64,000 nucleotides of DNA, taken from the NCBI RefSeq assembly GCF_023499255.1, contig NZ_CP092183.1, positions 5,204,501 to 5,268,500 of the forward strand, given 5' to 3'. Position numbers and translations under genes: made by a program. Positions 26,175 to 34,216 of this stretch are shown here, piece after piece (positions within the stretch are counted from its first letter, which is position 1; each line of letters begins with the position of its first letter). Below the pieces are notes generated by a model. It was not told the DNA's origin, did no database searches, and saw nothing but the letters and a program-made list of their open reading frames with translations. Source of the DNA: Couchioplanes caeruleus (lineage in GTDB: Bacteria; Actinomycetota; Actinomycetes; Mycobacteriales; Micromonosporaceae).

Positions 26175-26200
26175 TATGCCGAACACTCGGAGGTGGCGGC

Positions 26201-27661
26201 GTGTCGGTCAACCGGTCCCTGCTCATCGGCGGCGAAGAGGTCCCCGCGGCGCACGGGCGTACCACCGAAGATCTGAACCCGCACACGGGCGACGTCCTCG
26301 CCGAGGTCGCCGCCGCGTCCCCGGCCGACGTGACGCGGGCGGTCGACGCCGCGTCCGCGGCGTTCCCGGCCTGGTCGGCCACGCCGCCCACGCAGCGGCG
26401 CCGGGTGCTCTCCCACGCCGCCGACCTGCTCGAGGAACGCGCCGCCGACGCCGCGGCGCTGATGGCCGGCGAGACCGGCGGCGCCCTCGGCTGGTCGATG
26501 TTCAACGTCGGGCTGGCCGCCGCGATGCTGCGCGAGGCCGCCGCGGCCACCACCCTGCCGGTCGGCGAGGTGCTCGCCTCCGACAACCCGGACGTGCTGT
26601 CGCTGGCCGTGCGCCAGCCCGCCGGCGTGGTGGCCGCCTTCGCGCCGTGGAACGCCCCGCTGATCCTCGGCACCCGCGCCGTCGCGGCTCCCCTGGCCGG
26701 CGGCAACACCGTCGTGGTCAAGGCCAGTGAGGACGCGCCGCTGACCTGCGCGCTGTTCATCGCCGACGTGCTGCGCGACGCGGGCCTGCCGCCCGGCGCG
26801 CTCAACGTGCTGACCAACGACCCGGCCGACGCGGCGCGCATCGCCGAGACCCTCATCGCCGACCCCCGCGTCCGCCGGGTCAACTTCACCGGCTCGACGA
26901 AGATCGGCCGGCGCATCGGCGAGCTCGCCGCCCGCCACCTCACCCCCGCCGTCCTCGAGCTCGGCGGCAAGAACTCGATCCTCGTGCTCGACGACGCCGA
27001 CCTCGAGTACGCCGTGGACGCCGTCGCGTTCGGCGCGTACCTCAACTCCGGCCAGATCTGCATGTCCGCCGACCGGGTGCTGGTCGACCGTACGCTCGCC
27101 GGCGAGTTCGCCGCCCGCCTCGCCGAGAAGGCGAAGACGCTGCCCGGTGGCGACCCCACCGACCCGCACACGGTGATCGGCCCGCTCATCAACGCGGACG
27201 CGGCCCGGCGGGTGGCCGGCCTGGTCGACGACGCCGCCGCGGCGGGCGCGCGGGTGCTCTCCGGCGGCGGCGCACCCGACGGCGCGCACTACCCCGCCAC
27301 CGTGCTGGCCGGGGTCACCCCGGACATGCGCATCCATACCGAGGAGATCTTCGGGCCGGTCTGCACGGTGCTGCCCGTCGACGGCGAGGACGAGGCCGTC
27401 GCGGTCGCCAACGACAGCCCGTACGGCCTGACCGCCGGCATCGTCACCCGCGACGTCACCCGCGGCCTGGCGGTGGCACGGCGGCTGCGCACCGGCTGCG
27501 CCCACGTCAACGACCAGTCCGTCGACGACGACCCGATCGCGCCCTTCGGCGGCCTCGGCGACTCCGGGTACGGCCGCTTCGGCGGGCGCGCCGGGGTGGA
27601 GGCGTTCACCGACCTGCGGTGGATCACGCTGCAGCAGCGGCCCAAGCAGTTCCCCTTCTGA
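26201..27661 (+). CDS. NAD(P)-dependent aldehyde dehydrogenase (aromatic-aldehyde type)
   Basis: 486 residues from GTG 26201, with GGAGG at about 26189; the frame is open to 26096 but that part contains the promoter. Catalytic Cys287 is in SGQICMSADR, and the general base Glu253 in LELGGKNS. The oxyanion/NAD loop FNFTGS-like segment is VNFTGSTKIGR, and AFAPWNAPLILGTRAVAAPL with PALAGGNTVVVKAS-like residues forms the cofactor site. The sequence most resembles benzaldehyde/salicylaldehyde/vanillin dehydrogenases, which is attractive given the aromatic-acid operon in this window, but the substrate is inferred. Monocistronic. Confidence 0.92.
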   Translation: MSVNRSLLIGGEEVPAAHGRTTEDLNPHTGDVLAEVAAASPADVTRAVDAASAAFPAWSATPPTQRRRVLSHAADLLEERAADAAALMAGETGGALGWSMFNVGLAAAMLREAAAATTLPVGEVLASDNPDVLSLAVRQPAGVVAAFAPWNAPLILGTRAVAAPLAGGNTVVVKASEDAPLTCALFIADVLRDAGLPPGALNVLTNDPADAARIAETLIADPRVRRVNFTGSTKIGRRIGELAARHLTPAVLELGGKNSILVLDDADLEYAVDAVAFGAYLNSGQICMSADRVLVDRTLAGEFAARLAEKAKTLPGGDPTDPHTVIGPLINADAARRVAGLVDDAAAAGARVLSGGGAPDGAHYPATVLAGVTPDMRIHTEEIFGPVCTVLPVDGEDEAVAVANDSPYGLTAGIVTRDVTRGLAVARRLRTGCAHVNDQSVDDDPIAPFGGLGDSGYGRFGGRAGVEAFTDLRWITLQQRPKQFPF

Positions 27662-27827
27662 CCCCCGCCCTCAGGCGCCTGACCGCTGCGGCCGACGGGT
27701 CAGCCCCGGCCGGCCGGCGCGGGTCCGGCCCGAGTCGTGATCCGCGTGGCGGTGCGGCCGCCGCGCCCGGGGAGGCTTGGGGTCGTTCTGTTCGACGATG
27801 AGATCTTCAGGCCGTAATGTCCGGTGT

Positions 27828-29354
27828 ATGGCTCTTCGTCTTCGGGTCCGCGTGCTGGCCGTCGTGGCCGTACTCGGCCTGGCCGGCGGGTGCACGCCGG
27901 GGTCCGGGCCGCGGCCGGGCACGGCGTCGCCGGGCGCGGCGGGGTCGGTGGCGGCGTCCGGCGCGGCGGGAACGGTGACCGCGCCGGCCGGCGGGCGGCC
28001 CAACATCGTCCTGGTGCTGACCGATGACCTGTCCATGAACCTCGTGCGGTACATGCCGCACGTGCTGGCGGTGCAGCGGCGGGGTGCGAGCTTCGGGAAC
28101 TACACGGTGACCGATTCGCTGTGCTGCCCGTCGCGGGCGTCCATGTTGACCGGGAAGTTCCCGCACAACACCGGGATCTTCACCAACCACGGCGCGGACG
28201 GCGGGTTCCGGCTGTTCCACCGCAAGGGCCTGGAGAAGTCGACGTTCGCGACGGATCTGCAGGCCGCCGGGTATCGGACGGCCTTCTTCGGCAAGTATCT
28301 GAACGAGTACCAGCCGAAGGGACGGTACGTGCCGCCGGGCTGGACGGACTGGCATGCCGGTGGGAACGCGTACAGCGGGTTCGACTACGACCTCAACGAG
28401 AACGGGCGGGTACGCCACTACGGCACCGTCCCGGCCGATTACCTGACCGACGTGGTGAGCTCGAAGGCGTCCGCGTTCATCCGGGACGCCGCGGCGGCCC
28501 GTACGCCGTTCCTGGTGGAGGTGGCGACGTACGCGCCGCACTCGCCGTACACGCCGGCTCCGCGGGATGCCCGGGCCTTTCCCGGGGTGAGCGCGCCGCG
28601 CAGCCCGGCCTTCGACGCCCTGCCCGGCGGGGCGCCGGCGTGGCTGGCCGGGCGGGCGCCGCTGACCGCGCAGCAGCGCGGGTTGATGGACGAGGTGTTC
28701 CGCAAGCGCGTGCAGGCCGTGCAGGCGGTCGATCGGATGGTGGCATCGCTGCAGCAGAGCCTGACCGCGGCCGGGGTGGCCGGGTCCACGATGCTGGTGT
28801 TCACCTCGGACAACGGTTACCACCTCGGCGAGTACAGGCTGGGCCCGGGCAAGCAGACGGCGTTCGACACCGACGTGCGGGTGCCGCTGATCGTGGCCGG
28901 GCCGGGCGTGCCCGCCGGGCGGGTGGTCCGGGAGCCGGTGATGAACATCGATCTGCGGCCCACCTTCGGCGAGCTGGCCGGCGCGACCGTCCCGGCCGAC
29001 GTGGACGGCCGCAGCTTCGCGCCGCTGCTCACGGGCGCCGGGCCGGGGCCGTGGCGCAAGGCGGCGCTCGTCGAGCACCACCACCCCGACCCGGATCCCG
29101 GCGACCCGGACAACCCGTCGCGGCTCAGCGGCAACCCGCCGGACTACGCCGCGCTGCGCACGGCGACGTACACGTACGTCGAGTACGCCGACGGCGGCCG
29201 CGAGTTCTACAACCGGGCGTCGGACCCGTACCAGCTGCGCAACGTCGCCGGGCGGTTGTCGCCGCAGCGGGCCGCGGCCCTGCACGCGGCCCTCAAGGGC
29301 CTGACCACCTGCCACGGCGGCGCGGCGTGCCAGGTCGCGGACCGGGCCGGCTGA
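27828..29354 (+). CDS. Lipoprotein sulfatase (formylglycine type)
   Basis: 508 residues from ATG 27828. Signal peptide with lipobox LAGGC (Cys22), then a Gly/Ala/Ser linker and the sulfatase core. Metal-binding Asp pair at NIVLVLTDDLS. The active-site motif C-x-P-S-R is Cys99-Cys100-Pro-Ser-Arg103, with Cys99 the predicted formylglycine site. ATYAPHSPYTPAPRD and MLVFTSDNGYHLGEYRLGPG carry the other metal and sulfate ligands. Likely acts outside the membrane on a sulfated carbohydrate; it needs a formylglycine-generating enzyme encoded elsewhere. Its stop is 2 bp from the stop of the convergent ThrRS gene. Confidence 0.93.
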   Translation: MALRLRVRVLAVVAVLGLAGGCTPGSGPRPGTASPGAAGSVAASGAAGTVTAPAGGRPNIVLVLTDDLSMNLVRYMPHVLAVQRRGASFGNYTVTDSLCCPSRASMLTGKFPHNTGIFTNHGADGGFRLFHRKGLEKSTFATDLQAAGYRTAFFGKYLNEYQPKGRYVPPGWTDWHAGGNAYSGFDYDLNENGRVRHYGTVPADYLTDVVSSKASAFIRDAAAARTPFLVEVATYAPHSPYTPAPRDARAFPGVSAPRSPAFDALPGGAPAWLAGRAPLTAQQRGLMDEVFRKRVQAVQAVDRMVASLQQSLTAAGVAGSTMLVFTSDNGYHLGEYRLGPGKQTAFDTDVRVPLIVAGPGVPAGRVVREPVMNIDLRPTFGELAGATVPADVDGRSFAPLLTGAGPGPWRKAALVEHHHPDPDPGDPDNPSRLSGNPPDYAALRTATYTYVEYADGGREFYNRASDPYQLRNVAGRLSPQRAAALHAALKGLTTCHGGAACQVADRAG

Positions 29355-29356
29355 GC

Positions 29357-30577
29357 TCACCCCACCGAGAGCTCGGGGGTACGGCGGGCAGCGACGTCCC
29401 CGATCAGCGCGACGGCCTGCGCGGCGGGCATGGCGGGCAGCCGGCGGCCGTCCCGCAGGCGCAGCGCGACCTCACCGCCGGACGCCTCGCGCGCGCCGAT
29501 CACGGCGACGTACGGCACCTTGCGTCCCGCGGCGCCCCGGATCCGCGCGCCGAGCGAACCGTCGTCGTCGACCTCGGCCCGCAGCCCCGCGTCCATCGCC
29601 GCGCGGCGGAACGCCGCGGCCGCGTCCCGTTCCGCGGCTCCCACCGGGAGGGCGACGACCTGCACCGGCGCGTACCAGACGGGAAAGGCACCGGCGTGGG
29701 CCTCGAGCAGCGCGGCGAAGAGCCGTTCGAGGGAGCCGACGAGGCTGCGGTGCACCATCACCGGCCGCTCCGGCGCACCGGACGACGCCCGGTACGCCAG
29801 CCCGAACTGCGCCGGCTGGTGCAGGTCGATCTGAATGGTGGCGAGGGTGGACTCGCGGCCCGCCGGGTCGGCGATCTGCACGTCGATCTTCGGGCCGTAG
29901 AAGGCCGCCTCCCCCGCGACCGCCTCGTACGCCACCCCCTCCGCGTCCAGCGCCTCCTGCAGCAGGCGCTCGCCCTGCGCCCAGCCCTCCTCGTCGCCGG
30001 CGTACTTGCCGCCCTCGCCGCGCAGCGACAGCTGGTACGACGACACGGCGATTCCCAGCGCGGCGTGGGCCTGCCGCATCAGGGCGAGCACACCGGCGAC
30101 CTCCTGGGCGACGTCCCGCATGCCGCAGAAGATGTGCGCGTCGTTGAGGGAGATGGACCGTACGCGGGTCAGCCCGCCGAGCACCCCCGAGCGTTCGGCC
30201 CGGTACATGCCGCCCACCTCGGCGATGCGCAGCGGCAGGTCCCGGTACGAGCGCTGCCGCGACCGGAACACGAGCGCGTGGTGCGGGCACAGGCTGGGCC
30301 GAATCACGAGGTCGTCCGCGCCGAGCCGCATCGGCGGGAACATGTCGTCGCTGAAGTTGTCCCAGTGCCCGGACAGCTCGTACATCCGGCGTTTGCCGAG
30401 GACCGGCGAGTACACGTGCTGGTATCCGGCGCGGCGCTCGAGGTCGTACAGGTAGGACTCGACCTCGTGCCGGGCGGCGGCGCCGGCCGGCAGCCAGAAC
30501 GGCAGGCCGGCGCCGATGAGCGGGTCCGAGTCGAAGATGTCGAGCTCACGGCCGAGCTTGCGGTGGTCGGCGGGCAT
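29357..30577 (-). CDS. thrS: Short threonyl-tRNA synthetase lacking TGS and editing domains
   Basis: 406 residues from ATG 30575-30577 (AGGGAG upstream). Full bacterial ThrRS is about 640 residues. This protein begins at the catalytic domain (LGRELDIFDSDPLIGAGLPF), keeps the class II motifs (motif 2 MYRAERSGVLGGLTRVRSIS; motif 3 MVHRSLVGSLERLFAALL), the zinc ligand region (PSLCPHHALVF) and the C-terminal anticodon-binding domain (VWYAPVQVVALPVG). The N-terminal TGS and N2 editing domains are absent, so mis-charged Ser-tRNA could not be edited in cis. Probably an inducible second enzyme, consistent with the threonine leader peptide and terminator upstream. Converges on the sulfatase. Confidence 0.92.
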   Translation of the reverse strand: MPADHRKLGRELDIFDSDPLIGAGLPFWLPAGAAARHEVESYLYDLERRAGYQHVYSPVLGKRRMYELSGHWDNFSDDMFPPMRLGADDLVIRPSLCPHHALVFRSRQRSYRDLPLRIAEVGGMYRAERSGVLGGLTRVRSISLNDAHIFCGMRDVAQEVAGVLALMRQAHAALGIAVSSYQLSLRGEGGKYAGDEEGWAQGERLLQEALDAEGVAYEAVAGEAAFYGPKIDVQIADPAGRESTLATIQIDLHQPAQFGLAYRASSGAPERPVMVHRSLVGSLERLFAALLEAHAGAFPVWYAPVQVVALPVGAAERDAAAAFRRAAMDAGLRAEVDDDGSLGARIRGAAGRKVPYVAVIGAREASGGEVALRLRDGRRLPAMPAAQAVALIGDVAARRTPELSVG

Positions 30578-30626
30578 GGCTGTCTCCCTGTCCGGCACCG
30601 GGCGCCGCACCCGCGGGCACGACGAA

Positions 30627-30652
30627 GGCCCCGGGCGAGCTCGCCCGGGGCC
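30627..30652 (-). terminator. Attenuator hairpin upstream of the short ThrRS
   Basis: A 26-bp perfect palindrome (arms 30627-30639 and 30640-30652, each GGCCCCGGGCGAG or its complement) lies between the leader peptide and the ThrRS start. It folds as a very stable GC hairpin followed by TTCGTCGT on the coding strand. Such hairpins without a full U-tract act as terminators in actinomycetes. A second, 18-bp palindrome (30686-30703) overlaps the leader peptide codons. Confidence 0.75.
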
Positions 30653-30671
30653 ACGTTCGTCGCTGATCAGG

Positions 30672-30728
30672 TCAGCGCGACGGTACGCCGGGACGTCCCG
30701 GCGTCGTCGTCACAGACCTGAGGTTCAT
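30672..30728 (-). CDS. Threonine leader peptide (18 residues)
   Basis: ATG at 30726-30728 and stop at 30672-30674 encode MNLRSVTTTPGRPGVPSR. Three consecutive ACG threonine codons (30702-30710) sit just before an 18-bp palindrome. The ATG lies only 6 bp past a -10 element, so translation is probably leaderless. Ribosome stalling at the Thr codons when charged tRNA-Thr is scarce would alter downstream pairing and let transcription read through into ThrRS. Confidence 0.72.
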   Translation of the reverse strand: MNLRSVTTTPGRPGVPSR

Positions 30729-30734
30729 GCGCCG

Positions 30735-30764
30735 ATGCTAGGAGCACCCGGCGCGCTGGACCAA
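30735..30764 (-). promoter_or_regulatory. Promoter for the threonine leader and ThrRS
   Basis: On the minus strand: TTGGTC (30764-30759), 18-bp spacer, TAGCAT (30740-30735). The predicted transcription start falls at or next to the A of the leader ATG at 30728. Confidence 0.6.
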
Positions 30765-30798
30765 CCGATTTGCGCTTCGCGGCATGCAGCGCATCGAG

Positions 30799-30834
30799 GC
30801 GGACCTGCCGATCCCCGGGGGATCCGGCGTCCGC
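30799..30834 (-). terminator. Hairpin downstream of the endoglucanase gene
   Basis: Outer arms GCGGAC (30799-30804) and GTCCGC (30829-30834) enclose a second stem GATCCCC/GGGGATC with small bulges. It lies 63 bp beyond the endoglucanase stop and between that gene and the ThrRS promoter, where a terminator is expected. Confidence 0.5.
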
Positions 30835-30896
30835 CCCCTTGCGACGGCAGGAAGGCCTGCTCGTCACCATCAGTGCCCAGCGGAATCCGCCCGGAT

Positions 30897-32015
30897 TCAG
30901 CTGAAGCCGAGGGTGTAGCTGTTGGTGGTGAACGAGGACTGACCGGCGGTGCCGGAGATCTCGTAGCCGAACTGGAACTGGCCGAGCGTCACGTCGCCCC
31001 ACCAGCTGTTGGTGCGCAGCCAGTTCAGCATCGCGAGCACGTCGAGTGTGCCGGACGTGCTGTTGCTCGTCCGCACGAACGAGAACACCGCGTTGGCGCC
31101 GTTCGAGCCGCGGTAGATGTTCCAGGTGGCGCCGCCGACCGTCACGTTCGCGGCCGTCGGCACGGCGCCGTTCGCGTCGTACTTCTCGGCGATCGGCCCC
31201 ACCGCGCCCTGCTTGTTGGTCCAGATCATGATCTCGTACGCGTTGTTGTTCGCCCAGATGTCGTACGCGGTCTCGTAGTCGCCGGAGGCCGGCACGGTCA
31301 CGTTGTACGAGCTGGTGAGCGTACGCAGCGAGCTGAGCGTGCGGTTCAGGGTGTAGCTGACGTTCGGGTACGACTTGATGCCGCTCGTGCGCGGGTGGTT
31401 GGCCACGACGCCCCAGTTGCCCGGGGACCGCGCCCACGTCGTCTGGGTGCCGGCGCCCGAACCCCAGACGTTGTTGTAGATCGTGTAGCCGTTGCTGGTC
31501 CAGTTGTCCCACTGGCCGGATCCGGACCAGACGGCGTCCGACGGCACGCCGCCGGTGGGCGGGGGCGTGGTCGGCGGCGGCGTCGTCGGGCCGGTCGGCG
31601 GGGTCACGCCGCCGGTGCACGCGGTGCCGTTGAGGGTGAAGGCGGTGGGCGCGGGATTGCTGCCGGTCCAGGAGCCGTTGAACCCGAAGGACACGGTCCC
31701 GTTGGTCGCGATCGACCCGTTGTAGCCGGCGTTGCGGGCCGTGACCGCCGACCCGCTCTGGGTCACGGTGGCGTTCCACGCCTGGGTGACCGTCTGACCG
31801 GCCGCGAACGACCAGGCCAGCGACCACGAGCCGACCGCGTCGCCGAGGTTGGTGATCGTGACGGAGGCGCCGAAGCCGCCCTGCCACGAGTTGCTGACCG
31901 TGTACGCGACGCTGCAGCCGGCGGCCGCGTTCGCGGGCAGGGCGGTGACGACGCCCGTTCCCGCCGTGACGGCCGCCGCGGCGGCCACGGAGAGCGCGAT
32001 TCTTCGCTTTCGCAT
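30897..32015 (-). CDS. Secreted GH12 endoglucanase with N-terminal CBM2
   Basis: 372 residues. Signal peptide [20 protein letters not shown] to about Ala31. Residues about 33-132 are a cellulose-binding CBM2 ([27 protein letters not shown], and closing Cys in LNGTACTGG, giving the N/C-terminal disulfide). A Pro/Thr linker follows ([19 protein letters not shown]). From about residue 160 is the GH12 jelly roll, with catalytic glutamates in [11 protein letters not shown] and QFGYEISGT. It cleaves beta-1,4-glucan outside the cell. A palindromic operator lies 40 bp upstream of the start. Confidence 0.95.
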   Translation of the reverse strand: MRKRRIALSVAAAAAVTAGTGVVTALPANAAAGCSVAYTVSNSWQGGFGASVTITNLGDAVGSWSLAWSFAAGQTVTQAWNATVTQSGSAVTARNAGYNGSIATNGTVSFGFNGSWTGSNPAPTAFTLNGTACTGGVTPPTGPTTPPPTTPPPTGGVPSDAVWSGSGQWDNWTSNGYTIYNNVWGSGAGTQTTWARSPGNWGVVANHPRTSGIKSYPNVSYTLNRTLSSLRTLTSSYNVTVPASGDYETAYDIWANNNAYEIMIWTNKQGAVGPIAEKYDANGAVPTAANVTVGGATWNIYRGSNGANAVFSFVRTSNSTSGTLDVLAMLNWLRTNSWWGDVTLGQFQFGYEISGTAGQSSFTTNSYTLGFS

Positions 32016-32054
32016 GGTGTTCCCATCGTCGTAGGGGGACCTCGCACGACATCA

Positions 32055-32068
32055 TCGAAGCGCTTCGA
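32055..32068. promoter_or_regulatory. 14-bp palindromic operator upstream of the endoglucanase
   Basis: TCGAAGCGCTTCGA is a perfect palindrome with the central CG typical of LacI-family operators. On the coding strand it lies between a TTGCCC and a GATGAT that could serve as -35 and -10, so a bound repressor would block the promoter. The rest of 32016-32232 shows no gene. Confidence 0.65.
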
Positions 32069-32232
32069 CGGTGGGCAAAGACGTCGATGGATGTCTATGC
32101 GGTGTGCGCAGATGCTAGGCCGCGCCGGCGGCCGGTGTCTATGGCAGCCACCGTGGCGCCGGCGCGGATGTGCGTGATGTGCAGGCACCCTGCGCACCGA
32201 TCCGGGTGGCACGTCGCGAGCACTTCCCCCGG

Positions 32233-32829
32233 TCAGTGGCCGCGCCACGCGGCCGGCAGCACGGCGCCGATGAGGTCTCGCGCCGCGGCATCCAGCTCCG
32301 CGGTATCCACGGGCGCGGCCGACTGCGCGCCCGCGATCGCGTCGAAGAGGATGCCGTCGATGCAGGCCACGAGCCACCGGGCCTGGCGGGGCGGGTCGCC
32401 GGCGCCGAGCCCGGCGAGGACGTCCGCGATCCGCCGGCGCAGGCCGTCGCCGGAGCGGTGCAGTTCCGCCGCCACCTCCGGGCGCCGTACCGACTCCAGC
32501 GTGAGCTCGTACCGGGCCAGGTGGCGCCGCCGGCCGCTGGTGAGCCACCGGTGCAGCAGCTCGGCCAGGGCCCGGCTCAGGGCCGCCGGGTCCGCCGCCG
32601 TGACCACGGGCGCCAGGGCGTCCAGCTCGGCGTAGTCGTCTTCCACCAGGCGCTGGACGCAGGCGCTGAGCAGAGCCGCCCGGGACCGGTAGTAGTACGA
32701 GGTCGAGCCGGGCGGCAGGCCGGCGGCGGTGTCCACCGCGCGGTGCGTCAGGCCCCGCGAGCCGTGCCCGGCCAGCACGTCGAGGGCGGCGTCGGCGACG
32801 AGTCGGTGCCGCGCGGAGATCATGACCAC
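32233..32829 (-). CDS. TetR/AcrR family regulator
   Basis: 198 residues (ATG 32829, or ATG 32823 two codons later). The N-terminal DNA-binding domain reads RHRLVADAALDVLAGHGSRG, then LTHRAVDTAAGLPPGSTSYY YR (TetR helix-turn-helix with the YYYR end). The C-terminal part is a helical ligand domain of PF17940/TetR_C type (ELLHRWLTSGRRRHLARYEL). Divergent from an FAD monooxygenase; three CTCTA/TAGAG inverted repeats fill the 48-bp gap, so it probably represses itself and the monooxygenase. Inducer unknown. Confidence 0.92.
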   Translation of the reverse strand: MVMISARHRLVADAALDVLAGHGSRGLTHRAVDTAAGLPPGSTSYYYRSRAALLSACVQRLVEDDYAELDALAPVVTAADPAALSRALAELLHRWLTSGRRRHLARYELTLESVRRPEVAAELHRSGDGLRRRIADVLAGLGAGDPPRQARWLVACIDGILFDAIAGAQSAAPVDTAELDAAARDLIGAVLPAAWRGH

Positions 32830-32830
32830 A

Positions 32831-32890
32831 CTCTACCGGCGTAGAGGTCGTCCCTCTACAGCTGTAGGGTCACCTCTATGGATGTAGAGG
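32831..32890. promoter_or_regulatory. Three clustered operators between TetR and the FAD monooxygenase
   Basis: Inverted repeats: CTCTAC-CGGC-GTAGAG (32831-32846); CTACAGCTGTAG (32856-32867, perfect); CCTCTA-N6-TAGAGG (32873-32890), which overlaps the monooxygenase start codon. They share the half-site CTCTA/TAGAG, as expected of one dimeric repressor. Confidence 0.8.
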
Positions 32891-34062
32891 GACAGCGGTC
32901 CGCGGTGGTGGTCGGCGGTGGCGTCGGAGGACTCGCCGCGGCGGTCGCCCTGCACCGCGCGGGCTGGGCGGTCGCGGTGTACGAGCGGGCACCGGCCCTG
33001 GAGCCCATCGGCGCGGGACTGATCCTGTGGCCGAACGCCGTACGGGCCCTGCACGCCCTGGGGCTCGGCGACGGTCTGCGGTCACGGGCGCCGGCCCTGA
33101 GCGGTTCGGGCGTACGCCGCCCCGACGGTCGGTGGCTCTCGCGAACCCGCGGTGACCAGGTCATCTCCCGTTACGGCGGCCCGCAGCTGGCGATCGTACG
33201 GGCCGACCTGACACAGCTGCTCGCCTCCGCGCTGCCACCCGGCTGCCTGCGGCTGAACGCCACTGTCACCGACGTCGACGCCGGTGGCCCGGACCGGCGG
33301 GCAGCCGTCCACTGCGGCGACCGGCTGATTGCCGCGGACCTCGTCGTCGCGGCCGACGGCGTCAACTCCCGGATACGCCGGGCGCTCTGGCCTGCGCAAC
33401 CACCGGCGGAGTACTGCGGGTACGCCGCCTGGCGCGCCATGGTTCGCACCCGAGCCGTCGGGACCGGCGCGGCGAGCGAGACATGGGGACGCGCCGAGCG
33501 CTTCGGCGTCGTCCCGGTCGGCCCCGATCAGGTCTACGTGTACGCCACCGCGAACGCCCCCGCCCGCACACCCCGCGCGGATGAGCTGTCCGACCTGCGT
33601 ACCCGGTTCGGGCGATGGCACGACCCCATCCCTGCCCTGCTCGCTGCGATCACGCCGGGTGACCTGCTGCGGCACGACATCCTGGCGGTACGGCCGTCGC
33701 TGCGGCGCCTGCACCGCGGCCGGGTGGCGCTGCTCGGTGATGCCGCCCATGCCATGGAACCCAACCTGGGCCAGGGCGCCGGGCTGGCCATCGAGGACGC
33801 CGTCGTCCTGGCCCACGCGATGGCCGGCGATTCCGCGGCAACCGCCGGGCCGGCCCGCTACGACCGGGCGCGCGTCGGACGCGTCACCCGGCTCGCCCGG
33901 CAGTCGCGCCTGCTGGGCCGGCTGACACAGAGCCCCTCGGCCACCGTCGCGGCGCTGCGTGACACCGCCGTACGCCTCGTGCCCGACCGCGTCGCGCTGC
34001 GCGGATTCGACGCCGCCGCCGCGTGGCGTCCGCCCGTACCGCCCGCATGGGAGCGCCCATGA
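32878..34062 (+). CDS. FAD-dependent monooxygenase (PHBH-type fold)
   Basis: 394 residues. The N-terminal dinucleotide fold has VVVGGGVGGLAAAVALHRAG (GxGxxG). The second FAD motif is LVVAADGVNSRIRRALW (DG motif), and the third is VALLGDAAHAMEPNLGQGAG (GD motif), which classify it as a group A flavin monooxygenase. ATG 32878 lies inside the third operator, so initiation is controlled directly by the divergent TetR regulator. Such pairs often inactivate or modify an aromatic or polycyclic compound; the substrate is unknown. Confidence 0.92.
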   Translation: MDVEGQRSAVVVGGGVGGLAAAVALHRAGWAVAVYERAPALEPIGAGLILWPNAVRALHALGLGDGLRSRAPALSGSGVRRPDGRWLSRTRGDQVISRYGGPQLAIVRADLTQLLASALPPGCLRLNATVTDVDAGGPDRRAAVHCGDRLIAADLVVAADGVNSRIRRALWPAQPPAEYCGYAAWRAMVRTRAVGTGAASETWGRAERFGVVPVGPDQVYVYATANAPARTPRADELSDLRTRFGRWHDPIPALLAAITPGDLLRHDILAVRPSLRRLHRGRVALLGDAAHAMEPNLGQGAGLAIEDAVVLAHAMAGDSAATAGPARYDRARVGRVTRLARQSRLLGRLTQSPSATVAALRDTAVRLVPDRVALRGFDAAAAWRPPVPPAWERP

Positions 34063-34216
34063 GCCGGCGCGGCTGCGCCGTGGGACCGGACGCTCTGGCA
34101 GCTTCACCGGTTCGAGCCTGGCGATGGCGCTGGTCATCGCGGGCCTCGGCGCGCTGAACCTGCTTGCGCTGCGCCGCGGACGACCAGCGGGATCCCGATA
34201 TCGGAAGATCTGTGAC

